The notes: generated from the letters alone by a model not told the origin. A stretch of 64,000 nt of DNA from Planctomycetota bacterium (GCA_020638735.1 JACKHZ010000009.1:124001-188000), one strand, 5' to 3'; counted from the stretch's first letter, positions 8,869 to 17,939 are shown. Numbers and translations are program-made.

Positions 8869-11289
8869 ATCGAACCGACGATCCTATCCCCGAGCGGCCA
8901 CGACCTGTCCAAGCTGGACATCGACGCCGTGCGCGCCGTGACGCGCCTGATCGACCGGGGTTTCGAAGCCTATCTCGTCGGCGGTTGCGTGCGCGATCTG
9001 CTGCTCGACCGCACGCCGAAGGACTACGACATCGCCACCGAGGCGCGCCCGCCTCAGGTCAAGCGCACGTTCCCGCGCAACTGCCGCATCATCGGCCGCC
9101 GCTTCAAGCTGGCCCACCTGCACTTCCACGGCAACACCAAGATCCTCGAGTGCTCGACGTTCCGGCGCACGCCGCAGGAGCGCAGCGAGGACGCCGCCGA
9201 CGAAGACCTGCTGATCACCCACGACAACGAGTTCGGCACCGCCGAGGAGGACGCGCTGCGCCGCGACTTCACGGTCAACGCGCTGTTCCTCGACCCGACG
9301 CAGGACAAGATCGTCGACCACGTCAACGGGCTCGCCGACATCGAAGCCAAGGTGATCCGCACCATCGGCGACCCGCGCGTGCGCTTCCGTGAAGATCCGG
9401 TGCGCATCCTGCGCGCCGCCAAGTTCGCGGGTCGGCTCGGCTTCACCATCGAGCAGGAGACGCTGGCGGCGATGGCCGAGACGGCGCAGGACCTGACCCG
9501 CGCCGCGCCGCCGCGCGTGCTGGAGGAGATCCTTCGGCTGCTGCGCTCGGGCCACGCGCTCGACAGCTTCCAGCTGCTGCGCGACGTCGGCGCGCTGAAG
9601 CACCTGATCCCGGTGCTCGGCGAGTTCCTCGCCACCGCCCGCCACCAGCAGCGCGTCGAGTTCTGGCGCCTGCTCGAGGCGCTCGACCACCACGTCGCCG
9701 ACCGCCCGGCCGACGCGCCGCCGCCGCAGAACGGTGTGCTGCTCGGCGCGCTGCTCTATGGCGCCGTCACCGCGGCGCTCGAACACGCCCCGCAGCGCAG
9801 CGCGTCGTCGGTCGCCGAAGACCTGCTCGGCCCGCTCTCCGCCGATCTCCGCCTGCCGCGGCGCGACTCCGGCTGCCTGAAGCGCATCTGCGGCGTGCAG
9901 CACCGCTTCGCCCAGAACGAGGACTCGCGCCGCTTCCGGCCCGACAGCTTCGTTCGCAGCCCGTACTTCGCCGAGGCGCTCGAGCTGTTCGCGTTGCGCA
10001 CGCAGGCCGACGACGGCGACCTCGACCTGGTGACGCGCTGGCGCGAGCTGGCCGGCGACGCGCCGCTGCGCAGCGAGTTCGACGAGGCTGAGTTCGACGA
10101 GGACTCCCCGCTCGAGCGCGACGCCGAGCGAGCCGACGCTGCCGACGACGATCGGCAGCCGGACGGAGACGATGCCGGCGCGCCGAGCGCTCGCGACGAG
10201 GGCGAGGGCCAGCGTCGCCGTCGGCGGCGTCGCCGCCGGCGCAGCCGCGGCGAGCGCACCGCCGACGAAGCGAACGACGCCGACGATGCCGCCCTCGCCG
10301 CGGATGGTGACGTCGACCTGGACGGCCGCGACCGCGATTGGGACGATCGCACAGCGGAGGGCCGGGCAGACGTCGACCGCGCGGAAGACGAGGACTCCGA
10401 TCCGACACGGAGCACCGACGAGGACACCGGTGGGCGCGCCGAAGGCGATGAGCCGCGTCGCAAGCGACGCCGTCGACGCCGGCGCGGCCGCCGCGACGAC
10501 GCCTTCCCGCTCAGCGACGAACCGCAACCGCACGGCGACACGCTCGCAGCGCCGCACGCCGACGACGCGGATGACCGCGACGACGACGGCACCTTCCCCC
10601 GCGACGACGCCGCGACCGAGTTCGCGCACGACGACCTCACGCACGGCGAGGACGACGACGAAGCGCACGCCGACGACGGCGTCTTCGCCGACGCCGACGA
10701 GGAGGCACACGCCGACGAGGACGCCGAGGACGAAGCCGGCGCTGCGGTCGCGCAGCAGGACGGCCCTGGTCGGCGCAAGCGCCGCCGCCGCGGTCGGCGC
10801 GGACGCGGACGCCGCGAAGGCGAGGACGCCGACGCCCCGCAGCAGGGCCCGCGGCAACCGCAGCAAGGCCAGCAGCAGCGCCAGGGCCAGAAGCAGCCGC
10901 AGAAGCAGAAGGGCGACGACCGCCGCGACAAGAAGCGCGGTCGGCGCAGCCGAGACCGCGACCGCGACCGCGATCGAGGCGGCAAGGGCCACGGTGCGCC
11001 GCGCGACGTCGACGTCGTGCCGCGATACCGCGACCGCCGCGGCAAGGTCGATGTCATCGAGCCGGTGAGCCTCGACCTGTCGGCCTTCGACGTCGAGCTC
11101 GACCCGAAGCGCGTGCCGACCTTCGGCAGCATCGTCGAGGGCAAGGGGCGACCGAAGCGCAAGGGCCCGCGCGTCGACCGCGAGGACGACTATCGGCCGC
11201 CGCCCCCGCCGGGCAGCGGCAGCGGCCCGGACGCACCGCCGCCCCCGCCGCGCACCGACGACGACGGCGACACGTTCGGAGACTGGTGA
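8869..11289 (+). CDS. pcnB: Poly(A) polymerase-type nucleotidyltransferase with long charged tail
   Basis: The first 400 residues form a class II tRNA-nucleotidyltransferase/poly(A) polymerase. LVGGCVRDLLLD (36-47) and the metal-binding KDYDIAT (51-57) are present, and IIGRRFKLAHLHF is the motif that separates PcnB-type polymerases from CCA-adding enzymes. From about nucleotide 10080 the rest is a low-complexity tail of some 400 residues. It alternates Asp/Glu-rich blocks with three Arg/Lys clusters (10213-10257, 10454-10497, 10771-10816), then Gln-rich and Pro-rich ends. There is no ATG, GTG or TTG in frame between 8755 and 8929. AGGAAGA at 8856-8862 places an AUC codon at 8869 as start, giving 806 residues, and upstream homology to PcnB N-termini begins there. 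The stop overlaps panB. Confidence 0.88.
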   Translation: MEPTILSPSGHDLSKLDIDAVRAVTRLIDRGFEAYLVGGCVRDLLLDRTPKDYDIATEARPPQVKRTFPRNCRIIGRRFKLAHLHFHGNTKILECSTFRRTPQERSEDAADEDLLITHDNEFGTAEEDALRRDFTVNALFLDPTQDKIVDHVNGLADIEAKVIRTIGDPRVRFREDPVRILRAAKFAGRLGFTIEQETLAAMAETAQDLTRAAPPRVLEEILRLLRSGHALDSFQLLRDVGALKHLIPVLGEFLATARHQQRVEFWRLLEALDHHVADRPADAPPPQNGVLLGALLYGAVTAALEHAPQRSASSVAEDLLGPLSADLRLPRRDSGCLKRICGVQHRFAQNEDSRRFRPDSFVRSPYFAEALELFALRTQADDGDLDLVTRWRELAGDAPLRSEFDEAEFDEDSPLERDAERADAADDDRQPDGDDAGAPSARDEGEGQRRRRRRRRRRSRGERTADEANDADDAALAADGDVDLDGRDRDWDDRTAEGRADVDRAEDEDSDPTRSTDEDTGGRAEGDEPRRKRRRRRRRGRRDDAFPLSDEPQPHGDTLAAPHADDADDRDDDGTFPRDDAATEFAHDDLTHGEDDDEAHADDGVFADADEEAHADEDAEDEAGAAVAQQDGPGRRKRRRRGRRGRGRREGEDADAPQQGPRQPQQGQQQRQGQKQPQKQKGDDRRDKKRGRRSRDRDRDRDRGGKGHGAPRDVDVVPRYRDRRGKVDVIEPVSLDLSAFDVELDPKRVPTFGSIVEGKGRPKRKGPRVDREDDYRPPPPPGSGSGPDAPPPPPRTDDDGDTFGDW

Positions 11290-12110
11290 TGGCAGCCGGC
11301 CCGGAGGGCGCAGCGCCGAAGGTGACGACCGCCACGCTGCGCGCGATGAAGGCGCGCGGCGAGCGCATCGCAGCCCTGACCTGCTACGACCACCTGTTCG
11401 CCGGCCTGCTCGACCAGGCCGGCGTCGACGTGCTGCTGGTCGGCGACTCGGTCGCCACCGTCATGCAGGGCCGCGACTCGACGGTGCCGGTGACGATGGA
11501 CCAGATGGTCTACCACTGCGAACTGGTGACGCGCGGCGCCGCCCGCGCGCTGGTGGTCGGCGACCTGCCGTTCCTCAGCTACCAGGTGTCGATCGAGGAC
11601 GCGCTGCGCAACGCCGGCCGGCTGATGAAGGAAGGCCAGGTCGAAGCGGTCAAGCTCGAAGGCGGTCGCGAGTTCGTGCCGACCGTCGCGCGGCTGTGCG
11701 CCGCCGGCATCCCGGTGATGGGCCACCTCGGCCTGACGCCGCAGAGCATCCACCAGTTCGGCACCTACAAGACGCGCGGCACCGACGCCGCCGAGCAGGA
11801 CGCGCTGGTCGAGGACGCGGTCGCGCTGGCCGACGCCGGCGCGTTCGCGATCGTGCTGGAGAAGGTGCCCGCCGCGCTCGGCAAGCGCATGGCCGAGGCG
11901 GTGCCCGTGCCGATCATCGGCATCGGCGCCGGCCCGCACACCGACGGCCAGATCCTGGTCACCGCCGACATGCTCGGCATGTTCACGCGCTTCCAGCCGC
12001 GCTTCGTGCGCCGCTACCGCGAACTGGCGACCGAGATCGGCCAGGCGATCGGCGAGTACTGCAAGGACGTGCGCGACGGCGGCTTCCCCAGCGACGCCGA
12101 GAGCTACTGA
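11289..12110 (+). CDS. panB: 3-methyl-2-oxobutanoate hydroxymethyltransferase PanB
   Basis: PanB transfers a one-carbon unit from methylenetetrahydrofolate to alpha-ketoisovalerate, the first committed step to pantothenate and coenzyme A. The 273-residue protein shows the family motifs: ALTCYDHLFAGLLDQAG at the N-terminus, VGDSVATVMQGRDSTVPVT with the metal-binding aspartate, VKLEGG, and GIGAGPHTDGQILV near the C-terminus. The ATG at 11289 overlaps the pcnB stop as TGATG. Escherichia coli keeps pcnB next to folK and panB, so this pairing echoes a widespread arrangement, here without folK between. panC and panD are not in the window. Confidence 0.95.
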   Translation: MAAGPEGAAPKVTTATLRAMKARGERIAALTCYDHLFAGLLDQAGVDVLLVGDSVATVMQGRDSTVPVTMDQMVYHCELVTRGAARALVVGDLPFLSYQVSIEDALRNAGRLMKEGQVEAVKLEGGREFVPTVARLCAAGIPVMGHLGLTPQSIHQFGTYKTRGTDAAEQDALVEDAVALADAGAFAIVLEKVPAALGKRMAEAVPVPIIGIGAGPHTDGQILVTADMLGMFTRFQPRFVRRYRELATEIGQAIGEYCKDVRDGGFPSDAESY

Positions 12111-12128
12111 GCGACGCCGGCGCGCCCG

Positions 12129-12156
12129 CTGCGGCTCACTGCAGCGTCAGCCGCAG
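12129..12156. terminator. Inverted repeat between convergent panB and 12136 gene
   Basis: CTGCGGCT (12129-12136) pairs with AGCCGCAG (12149-12156) across a 12-base loop. It lies just past panB and overlaps the stop codon of the opposing gene, where a two-way terminator would be expected. There is no T-tract. Confidence 0.4.
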
Positions 12157-12603
12157 CGCGTCGCTGACCGCCCATTCGTAGGGGCCGGTGATCGAGCCGA
12201 CGTAGAGCACGGCGCCCTGCGCGGTGAGCGACACCGGCATCTGCAACCCGGCCGGCACCACCACCAGGTGCATGGGCGTCATCACCGGCTCCATCACCAT
12301 GAAGTCCGGCTGGGGAATCAGCACGCACCCGGGACCGAGCTGCGGCATCGGCATGTACACGTCGCTGAAGCCAAGCACGAGGATTCGCAACAGGGGCACC
12401 GAGTCGGACGCGACCAACACCGACGTGCCGATCTGCAAAGAGCAGCTGGCGAACGACGCGGCGGCGACGATCGGCGTCGTCGCCGACGCCACCACCGGGT
12501 TGCAGCCGCTGCCGGCCACGGTCACCGAGAAGTTCGAGAACGGACACTGCGCGGCGGCGAGGCCAGCGGTCAGCGCAAACGACAGGATCGTGCGGGTGTT
12601 CAT
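12136..12603 (-). CDS. Secreted protein with planctomycete-type C-terminal module
   Basis: The 155-residue product has a signal peptide (MNTRTILSFALTAGLAAAQ) and a short mature domain. It opens with AGSGCNP, has further cysteines (SCSLQIG, GPGCVL), and ends with WAVSDALRLTLQ. The pattern GSGC, short beta strands, PLLRILVLGF, then a hydrophobic final strand is also seen at the C-terminus of the Kelch protein at 48757 and, less clearly, of the amidase at 35301. Here the module is almost the whole protein. No enzymatic motif is visible. An extracellular structural or sorting role is inference. The ATG at 12603 is the only good start. Confidence 0.65.
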   Translation of the reverse strand: MNTRTILSFALTAGLAAAQCPFSNFSVTVAGSGCNPVVASATTPIVAAASFASCSLQIGTSVLVASDSVPLLRILVLGFSDVYMPMPQLGPGCVLIPQPDFMVMEPVMTPMHLVVVPAGLQMPVSLTAQGAVLYVGSITGPYEWAVSDALRLTLQ

Positions 12604-12999
12604 GGGTCGGTGCGGGGGCGACGGCGCCGTTCGACCGGTTAGCCATCGCCGCCAACGGCGTCACATACTGAGCGCATCCGCACCCGGATGCCGACTCAGT
12701 TGTCGCGGCTGCCACCCCACCGCGGGCGCTCCGCCTGACCTTCTGGCAACTCCCCGGTCGGCCGCCCGGACTCGCCCAGGTCCTCGCCGCCGCACGGCTC
12801 CGCACGCCGCTCCGGACAGAGGCGCAAGTCCTCTTCCACCCGCTCGCTACGACGCCGCAGGATGTCCAACGCAGAGCTCCATCGAGAAGGCTGCACGGCC
12901 GCCTCTACGCCGCGCGGGCGCCGACCGGCCAAGGAACCTCGCCCGTCGATTCGTCGCGCTTGCGTCGCTCCGATCGGGCCGGCATCGTGGCTGCCACTC
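12604..12999. other. Intergenic region before purL
   Basis: This 396-base region separates the divergent secreted-protein gene and purL. It must hold both promoters. No purine riboswitch, RNA gene or repeat was recognised. An open frame extends upstream of purL to 12862, but its residues do not resemble the family. Confidence 0.45.
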
Positions 13000-15906
13000 A
13001 TGCAGGCGTGGCGAATCGATGTCCTGGCGAAGGCCGATCAACTGGACCCCGTCGGCGACGCCGCGAAACGCGCGCTGACCGCCGCCGGACTGTCCGGCAT
13101 CACCGGCGTGCGGGCGCGGCGGGGCTACCTGCTCGGCGCCGAATTGACCGCGCAGCAGGTCGAGGGCTTCGCCCGCGACGTGCTGTGCGATCCGGTCGTC
13201 GAGCAGTTCGTCGTGCACGCGCCCGGCGCGCGCCCGGCGCCGGCCGCGGACATCCACGCGGTGACGATCGTGCCGCGCCCTGGCGTCACCGACCCGGTCG
13301 CGCACTCGGTGCAGAAAGCGCTCAACGACATGCACCTGCCGATGGTCGCCGCCGGCACCTACCGCTGCTTCGACGTGCGCGGCCTCGAACGCAGCGACGT
13401 GGTCAAGTCGCAGCTGCTGCAGGCTGCCAGGAAGGGGCTCGCCAACGACACCGTGCAGGAGCTGCTCTTCGACACCATCCCCGACGGCCTGCCGGGTGCG
13501 CCGCCGCCGCCGGACCTCGCCGTGCAGAGCGTGCCGCTCGCCGGCCTCGACGAAGCGGCGCTGGTCGCGCTGTCGCAGAAGGGCGGCCTCGCGCTCGACG
13601 GCCACGAGATGAAGGCCATCCAGTCGCACTTCGACGGCCTCGGCCGCGCGCCGACGCGGCTCGAGCTGGAGACGCTGGCGCAGACCTGGAGCGAGCACTG
13701 CAAGCACAAGACGCTGACCGGCACGGTGCGCTTCGAAGGACGCACCATCGACAACCTGCTGAAGTCGACGATCGCCAAGGTCACGCGCGACCTCGACCGC
13801 GACTTCTGCGTCAGCGTGTTCGTCGACAACGCCGGCATCGTCAAGTTCGACGACGAGGACTCGGTCTGCATCAAGGTCGAGACCCACAACCGGCCGTCGG
13901 CGATCGAGCCGTTCGGCGGCGCCGGCACCGGCGTCGGCGGCGTGATCCGCGACGTGCTCGGCACCGGCCTCGCCGCCCGCCCGATCGCCAACACCGACGT
14001 GTTCTGCTTCGCGCCGCCGGACCTCGGCCGCGCCGAGCTGCCGCAGGGCTGCCTGCACCCGCTGACCGTGCTCAAGGGCGTGGTCGCCGGCGTGCGCGAC
14101 TACGGCAACCCGATGGGCATCCCGACCGTCAACGGCAGCGTGCACTTCGACGAGGACTTCGTCGGCAACCCGCTGGTCTACGTCGGCAACGTCGGCATCC
14201 TGCCGACCGCGCGCGCCCACAAGAAGGCCAACCCCGGCGACAAGATCGTCGCGCTCGGCGGCCGCACCGGCCGCGACGGCATCCACGGCGCGACCTTCAG
14301 CTCGCTCGAACTGCACACCGAGAGCGAGACCCTGAGCTCGGGCGCGGTGCAGATCGGCGACCCGATCACCGAACGCAAGGTGATGGACGCGGTGATGGCG
14401 TGCGCCGACCGCGACCTGTTCTCGGCGATCACCGACTGCGGCGCCGGCGGCTTCAGCTCGGCGGTCGGCGAGATGGCCGAAGGGCTCGGCGCCGACGTGC
14501 AGCTCGACGCGGCGCCGCTCAAGTACGCCGGCCTCGCGCCGTGGGAGATCTGGATCAGCGAGGCGCAGGAACGCATGGTGCTGGCCGTGCCGCCGGCGAA
14601 GCTCGACGAGCTGCTGCAACTGTGCGAGGCGGAGGCCTGCGAGGCGGTCGTGCTCGGCACGTTCCGCGACGACAACCGCCTGATCGTGCGCCACCAGGAC
14701 GTCGTGCACGCCGACCTCGACCTGCACTTCCTGCACGACGGCCTGCCGAAGCGCGTGCTCGAGGCGAGCTACAAGGCGCCGGCGCACCGCGAACCGACGC
14801 TGCCACCAGAACAGGACCACGGCGCGGCGCTGCTGAAGGTGCTCGGTGACTTCGGCGTCTGCAGCAAGGAGTGGATCGTGCGCCAGTACGACCACGAGGT
14901 GCAAGCCGCCTCGGCCGGCAAGCCGCTGTGCGGCGTGCGCGAGGACGGCCCCGCCGACGCCGCGGTGCTGGCGCCGAAGCTCGGCTCGCTGCGCGGCGTG
15001 GTGCTCGCCAACGGCCTCAACCCGCGCTACAGCAAGATCGACCCCGCCGCGATGGCCGAATGCGCGCTCGACGAGGCGATGCGCAACGTCGTCGCCACCG
15101 GCGGCGACCCCGACTACACGGTCGTGCTCGACAACTACTGCTGGGGCAACACGCGCGATCCGCAGTGCCTCGGCGAGCTGGTGCGCGCGACCGAGGCGCT
15201 GTGCGCGCTGGCGACCACCTACCGCACGCCGTTCGTGTCCGGCAAGGACTCGCTGCACAACGAGTTCCGGACCACGGCGCGCACCATCCGCATCCCCGGC
15301 TGCATCCTGGTGACGGCGATGTCGGTGATCGCGGACGTGCGCCTGACGCTGACCAGTGACCTCAAGGGCGATGGCAACCAGCTGGTCCTGGTGGGCACCA
15401 CCAAGGACGAGCTGGGCGGCAGCGTCTACTACAAGAGCAAGGGCGAGCTGGGCAGGAACGCGCCGCGCGTCGACCCCGAGCGGGCGAAGGCGACGCTGCA
15501 CGCCGTGCACCGGGCGCTGCAGGCCCGCTGCGCCGTGTCCGCGCACGACCTCAGCGAAGGCGGGGTCGCTGCAGCGGTCGCCGAGATGGCGATCGGCGGT
15601 CGCCTCGGCGCCGCGATCGACCTCGCCGCCATGCCGACCGACGGCCCGCTCGACCCGACCCGCCGCATGTTCAGCGAATCCCAGAGCCGCTTCCTGCTCG
15701 AAGTGCCCCCCGACCGCCTGCCCGACCTGCGCGCGAACCTCGGCGACGTGCCGTTCGCCGTGATCGGCCAGGTGACCGCCGCCCCGACGCTGCGCTTCGC
15801 CGACGGCGCGCGCGAGCTGGCGACCGTCGCCGTCGCCGACGCCGAACGCGCGTGGAAGGCGCCGCTCGACCTGGACGGCACGCTGACGCAGGAGGTGTCG
15901 CGATGA
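13000..15906 (+). CDS. purL: FGAM synthase PurL with PurS-like N-terminus
   Basis: This is the synthetase subunit for the fourth step of purine synthesis, converting FGAR to FGAM with ATP and ammonia. At 968 residues it is longer than the small PurL type. About 170 N-terminal residues contain two PurS-like units, one around LDPVGDAAKRALTAAG and one around VTDPVAHSVQKALNDM, so PurS appears fused on. The synthetase core shows TWSEHCKHKT, VETHNRPSAIEPFGGAGTG and DCGAGGFSSAVGEMAEG. The glutaminase is a separate gene, purQ, whose ATG overlaps this stop as ATGA. I chose the ATG at 13000 over a frame opening at 12862 because the extra residues look non-coding. Confidence 0.95.
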   Translation: MQAWRIDVLAKADQLDPVGDAAKRALTAAGLSGITGVRARRGYLLGAELTAQQVEGFARDVLCDPVVEQFVVHAPGARPAPAADIHAVTIVPRPGVTDPVAHSVQKALNDMHLPMVAAGTYRCFDVRGLERSDVVKSQLLQAARKGLANDTVQELLFDTIPDGLPGAPPPPDLAVQSVPLAGLDEAALVALSQKGGLALDGHEMKAIQSHFDGLGRAPTRLELETLAQTWSEHCKHKTLTGTVRFEGRTIDNLLKSTIAKVTRDLDRDFCVSVFVDNAGIVKFDDEDSVCIKVETHNRPSAIEPFGGAGTGVGGVIRDVLGTGLAARPIANTDVFCFAPPDLGRAELPQGCLHPLTVLKGVVAGVRDYGNPMGIPTVNGSVHFDEDFVGNPLVYVGNVGILPTARAHKKANPGDKIVALGGRTGRDGIHGATFSSLELHTESETLSSGAVQIGDPITERKVMDAVMACADRDLFSAITDCGAGGFSSAVGEMAEGLGADVQLDAAPLKYAGLAPWEIWISEAQERMVLAVPPAKLDELLQLCEAEACEAVVLGTFRDDNRLIVRHQDVVHADLDLHFLHDGLPKRVLEASYKAPAHREPTLPPEQDHGAALLKVLGDFGVCSKEWIVRQYDHEVQAASAGKPLCGVREDGPADAAVLAPKLGSLRGVVLANGLNPRYSKIDPAAMAECALDEAMRNVVATGGDPDYTVVLDNYCWGNTRDPQCLGELVRATEALCALATTYRTPFVSGKDSLHNEFRTTARTIRIPGCILVTAMSVIADVRLTLTSDLKGDGNQLVLVGTTKDELGGSVYYKSKGELGRNAPRVDPERAKATLHAVHRALQARCAVSAHDLSEGGVAAAVAEMAIGGRLGAAIDLAAMPTDGPLDPTRRMFSESQSRFLLEVPPDRLPDLRANLGDVPFAVIGQVTAAPTLRFADGARELATVAVADAERAWKAPLDLDGTLTQEVSR

Positions 15907-16703
15907 GCGCCCCCAAGGCCCTGATCCTGCGCGCCCCCGGCATCAACTGCGAGCGCGAGACGCACCACGCGTTCACCCGCGCCGGCGCCACCAGCGAGTA
16001 TCTGCACATCCAGCAGCTGCTCCAGGACCCGCGGCAGCTCGACCGCTTCGCGATCCTCGCGGTGCCGGGCGGGTTCTCCTACGGCGACGACATCAGCTCC
16101 GGCCGCGTGCTCGCCCAGGAGATGAAGGGCAAGCTCGGCGAGCGCGTGCTGCAGTTCGTCGACCGCGGCGGGCTCGTGCTCGGCATCTGCAACGGCTTCC
16201 AGGTGCTGGTGCGCCTCGGCCTGCTGCCGTGCACCAAGGCGCGCCTCGAGGAGGAGGTCACGCTGACCCACAACCTCAGCAGCCACTACGAGTGCCGCTG
16301 GGTGACGCTCAAGACCGAGAAGTCGCGCTGCCTGTTCCTGCCGGCCGGGCTTCTGCTGCGCTGGCCGGCGGCGCACGGCGAAGGCCGCCTCGTCGCCCGC
16401 GACGCCGCGACGCAGCAGCTGCTGGTCGACGAGGGCTTCGCCGCGGTGCGCTACGTCGACGACGCCGGTGAGCCGACCGAGCGCTACCCGCAGAACCCCA
16501 ACGGCGCGCGCCTCGGCATCGCCGGCCTCTGCAACCACAACGGCCGCGTGCTCGGCGTCATGCCGCACCCGGACCGCAGCTACCTGCCGACGCACATGCC
16601 GGACTGGCGTCGCACGATGCTCGCCCACGGCAAGCTGCCGGAGGACGGCGACGGCATGGTGGTGTTCCGCGAGATGGTCAAGGTCGCCGCCGCCGAGGGC
16701 TGA
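15903..16703 (+). CDS. purQ: FGAM synthase glutaminase subunit PurQ
   Basis: PurQ releases ammonia from glutamine for PurL. The class I amidotransferase nucleophile is C96 in LVLGICNGFQVL, and the catalytic His is in GVMPHPDRSY near the C-terminus. VPGGFSYGDDISSGRV is the family signature. The 266-residue length is close to the larger PurQ type. The ATG sits inside the purL stop (ATGA), so the two subunits should be made in step. The next gene starts six bases after the stop and may be on the same transcript, though its function appears unrelated. Confidence 0.95.
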   Translation: MSAPKALILRAPGINCERETHHAFTRAGATSEYLHIQQLLQDPRQLDRFAILAVPGGFSYGDDISSGRVLAQEMKGKLGERVLQFVDRGGLVLGICNGFQVLVRLGLLPCTKARLEEEVTLTHNLSSHYECRWVTLKTEKSRCLFLPAGLLLRWPAAHGEGRLVARDAATQQLLVDEGFAAVRYVDDAGEPTERYPQNPNGARLGIAGLCNHNGRVLGVMPHPDRSYLPTHMPDWRRTMLAHGKLPEDGDGMVVFREMVKVAAAEG

Positions 16704-16709
16704 TCGACG

Positions 16710-17939
16710 ATGCTCGCGGCGCTCGACCAGGACGCCGTCGCGGTCATCGTCGCCGCATCCGGTGCGCTGGCCGGCTGGGCATTTGCCACCGCGCTGCGCC
16801 GCCGTGACCACAGGACCTTCGTGCTCGGCCGCGCACCGGCGCTGTCGGTCCGCACGCTGAGCGCGCACGACGACGCCTGGCTGCGTGGCGCGGTGCGCTG
16901 CGTGACGCCGCTGGTCTGCCCTTGGTTCGACGTCGACTGCGTCGCCTACAGCTACGAGATCGAGGAGGAGCGCACCGAGACGCACACCGACGCGGAGGGC
17001 AAGACCCGCACCACGACCACCTGGGAGACGGTGCACAGCGAGAGCCGCGCGATCCCGTTCGTGTTGGACGACGGCGCCCGGATCACCGTGGACCTACCCG
17101 ACGCCGAGAACGAGGCGCTGCGCAGCCTCGGCACCGAACACGAACGCAGCGACCGCCGCCACTCGGCCAAGGCCCTGCAACTCGGCGCCGATGTCAGCGT
17201 GCTCGGCGTGCTGCGCGACGACGGCAGCTTCGGCCCGTTCCGCGGCGTGCCGCTGCTGGTCACGCCGAAGACCAGGGATCAGCGCATTCGCAGCTCGCAG
17301 CGCAGCGAAGGCTGGTTCCAGTTCTGGTCGCTGCTGTTCCCCTACGCCGGCCTGGTCGTCGCCACAGCGCTGTGGCGACGCGCGCAACATGCCGCCGACT
17401 GGCTGGTGCCCGCCGCCGTCGGCGCCGCCGTGCTGGTCCCGCAGTGGTGGCTGTTGACCTTCAACCGGCTGGTGCGGCTGCGCCAGCAGGTGCACGCGGC
17501 GCAGAAGCAGGTGTCGATCGAGCTGCAGCAGCGGCGCGACCTCGTGCCCAACCTGGTCGCCGTCGTCGAGGCGGCCTCGACGCACGAGCGCGAGCTGCTC
17601 GAGCGACTGACGGCGTTGCGCGCGGCGGGCTCGCTGCCGCAGCAGGTGCGCGCCGAGGAGGCGTCGCGCGGCGCCGCCCGCGAGGCCTTGCTGCTGCACG
17701 AGCGCTATCCACAGCTGCGCAGCGACGCGCTCTACCGCGACCTGCACGACCGGCTGTGCACGATCGAGGAGAAGGTCGCGCACGCCCGCAGCTTCTACAA
17801 CGACACCGTCACCGAGTGGAACGACCGCGTGCAGCAGGTGCCGTCGACGCTGGTCGCCATCGCCGCCGGCATGCGCCCGCAGCCGCTGTTCGCGACCGGC
17901 CTCGACGAGCGCCTGCCGAAGCGGCTCGACGAGCGCTGA
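16710..17939 (+). CDS. GIDE-LemA fusion membrane protein
   Basis: An N-terminal membrane segment (about 8-28) is followed by a GIDE-like domain (about 35-190), the fold found in eukaryotic mitochondrial E3 ligase MUL1 and some bacterial membrane proteins. Two further membrane segments lie at about 195-240. The C-terminal part, about 245-395, is LemA-like, with LVRLRQQVHAAQ, RRDLVPNLVAVVEAA and SFYNDTVTEWNDRVQQVPS matching the LemA helical signature. Molecular function of bacterial GIDE and LemA domains is not established; envelope stress or signalling is often suggested. It follows purQ by six bases. The call rests on motif recognition by eye. Confidence 0.75.
   Translation: MLAALDQDAVAVIVAASGALAGWAFATALRRRDHRTFVLGRAPALSVRTLSAHDDAWLRGAVRCVTPLVCPWFDVDCVAYSYEIEEERTETHTDAEGKTRTTTTWETVHSESRAIPFVLDDGARITVDLPDAENEALRSLGTEHERSDRRHSAKALQLGADVSVLGVLRDDGSFGPFRGVPLLVTPKTRDQRIRSSQRSEGWFQFWSLLFPYAGLVVATALWRRAQHAADWLVPAAVGAAVLVPQWWLLTFNRLVRLRQQVHAAQKQVSIELQQRRDLVPNLVAVVEAASTHERELLERLTALRAAGSLPQQVRAEEASRGAAREALLLHERYPQLRSDALYRDLHDRLCTIEEKVAHARSFYNDTVTEWNDRVQQVPSTLVAIAAGMRPQPLFATGLDERLPKRLDER

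Noticed and set aside
10213..10816. Arg/Lys clusters as nuclear-type or phage DNA-binding signals
   Set aside because: They lie in the disordered tail of a polymerase on RNA. RNA binding is the simpler reading.
8884..10992. 702-residue hydrophobic-looking frame opposite pcnB
   Set aside because: It arises from the low-complexity charged tail read backwards. It has no start context or motif.
12847..15546. 899-residue open frame opposite purL
   Set aside because: It is antisense to a strong purL match. Its composition (His, Arg, Val, Ala, Gln) is that of a shadow frame in GC-rich coding DNA.
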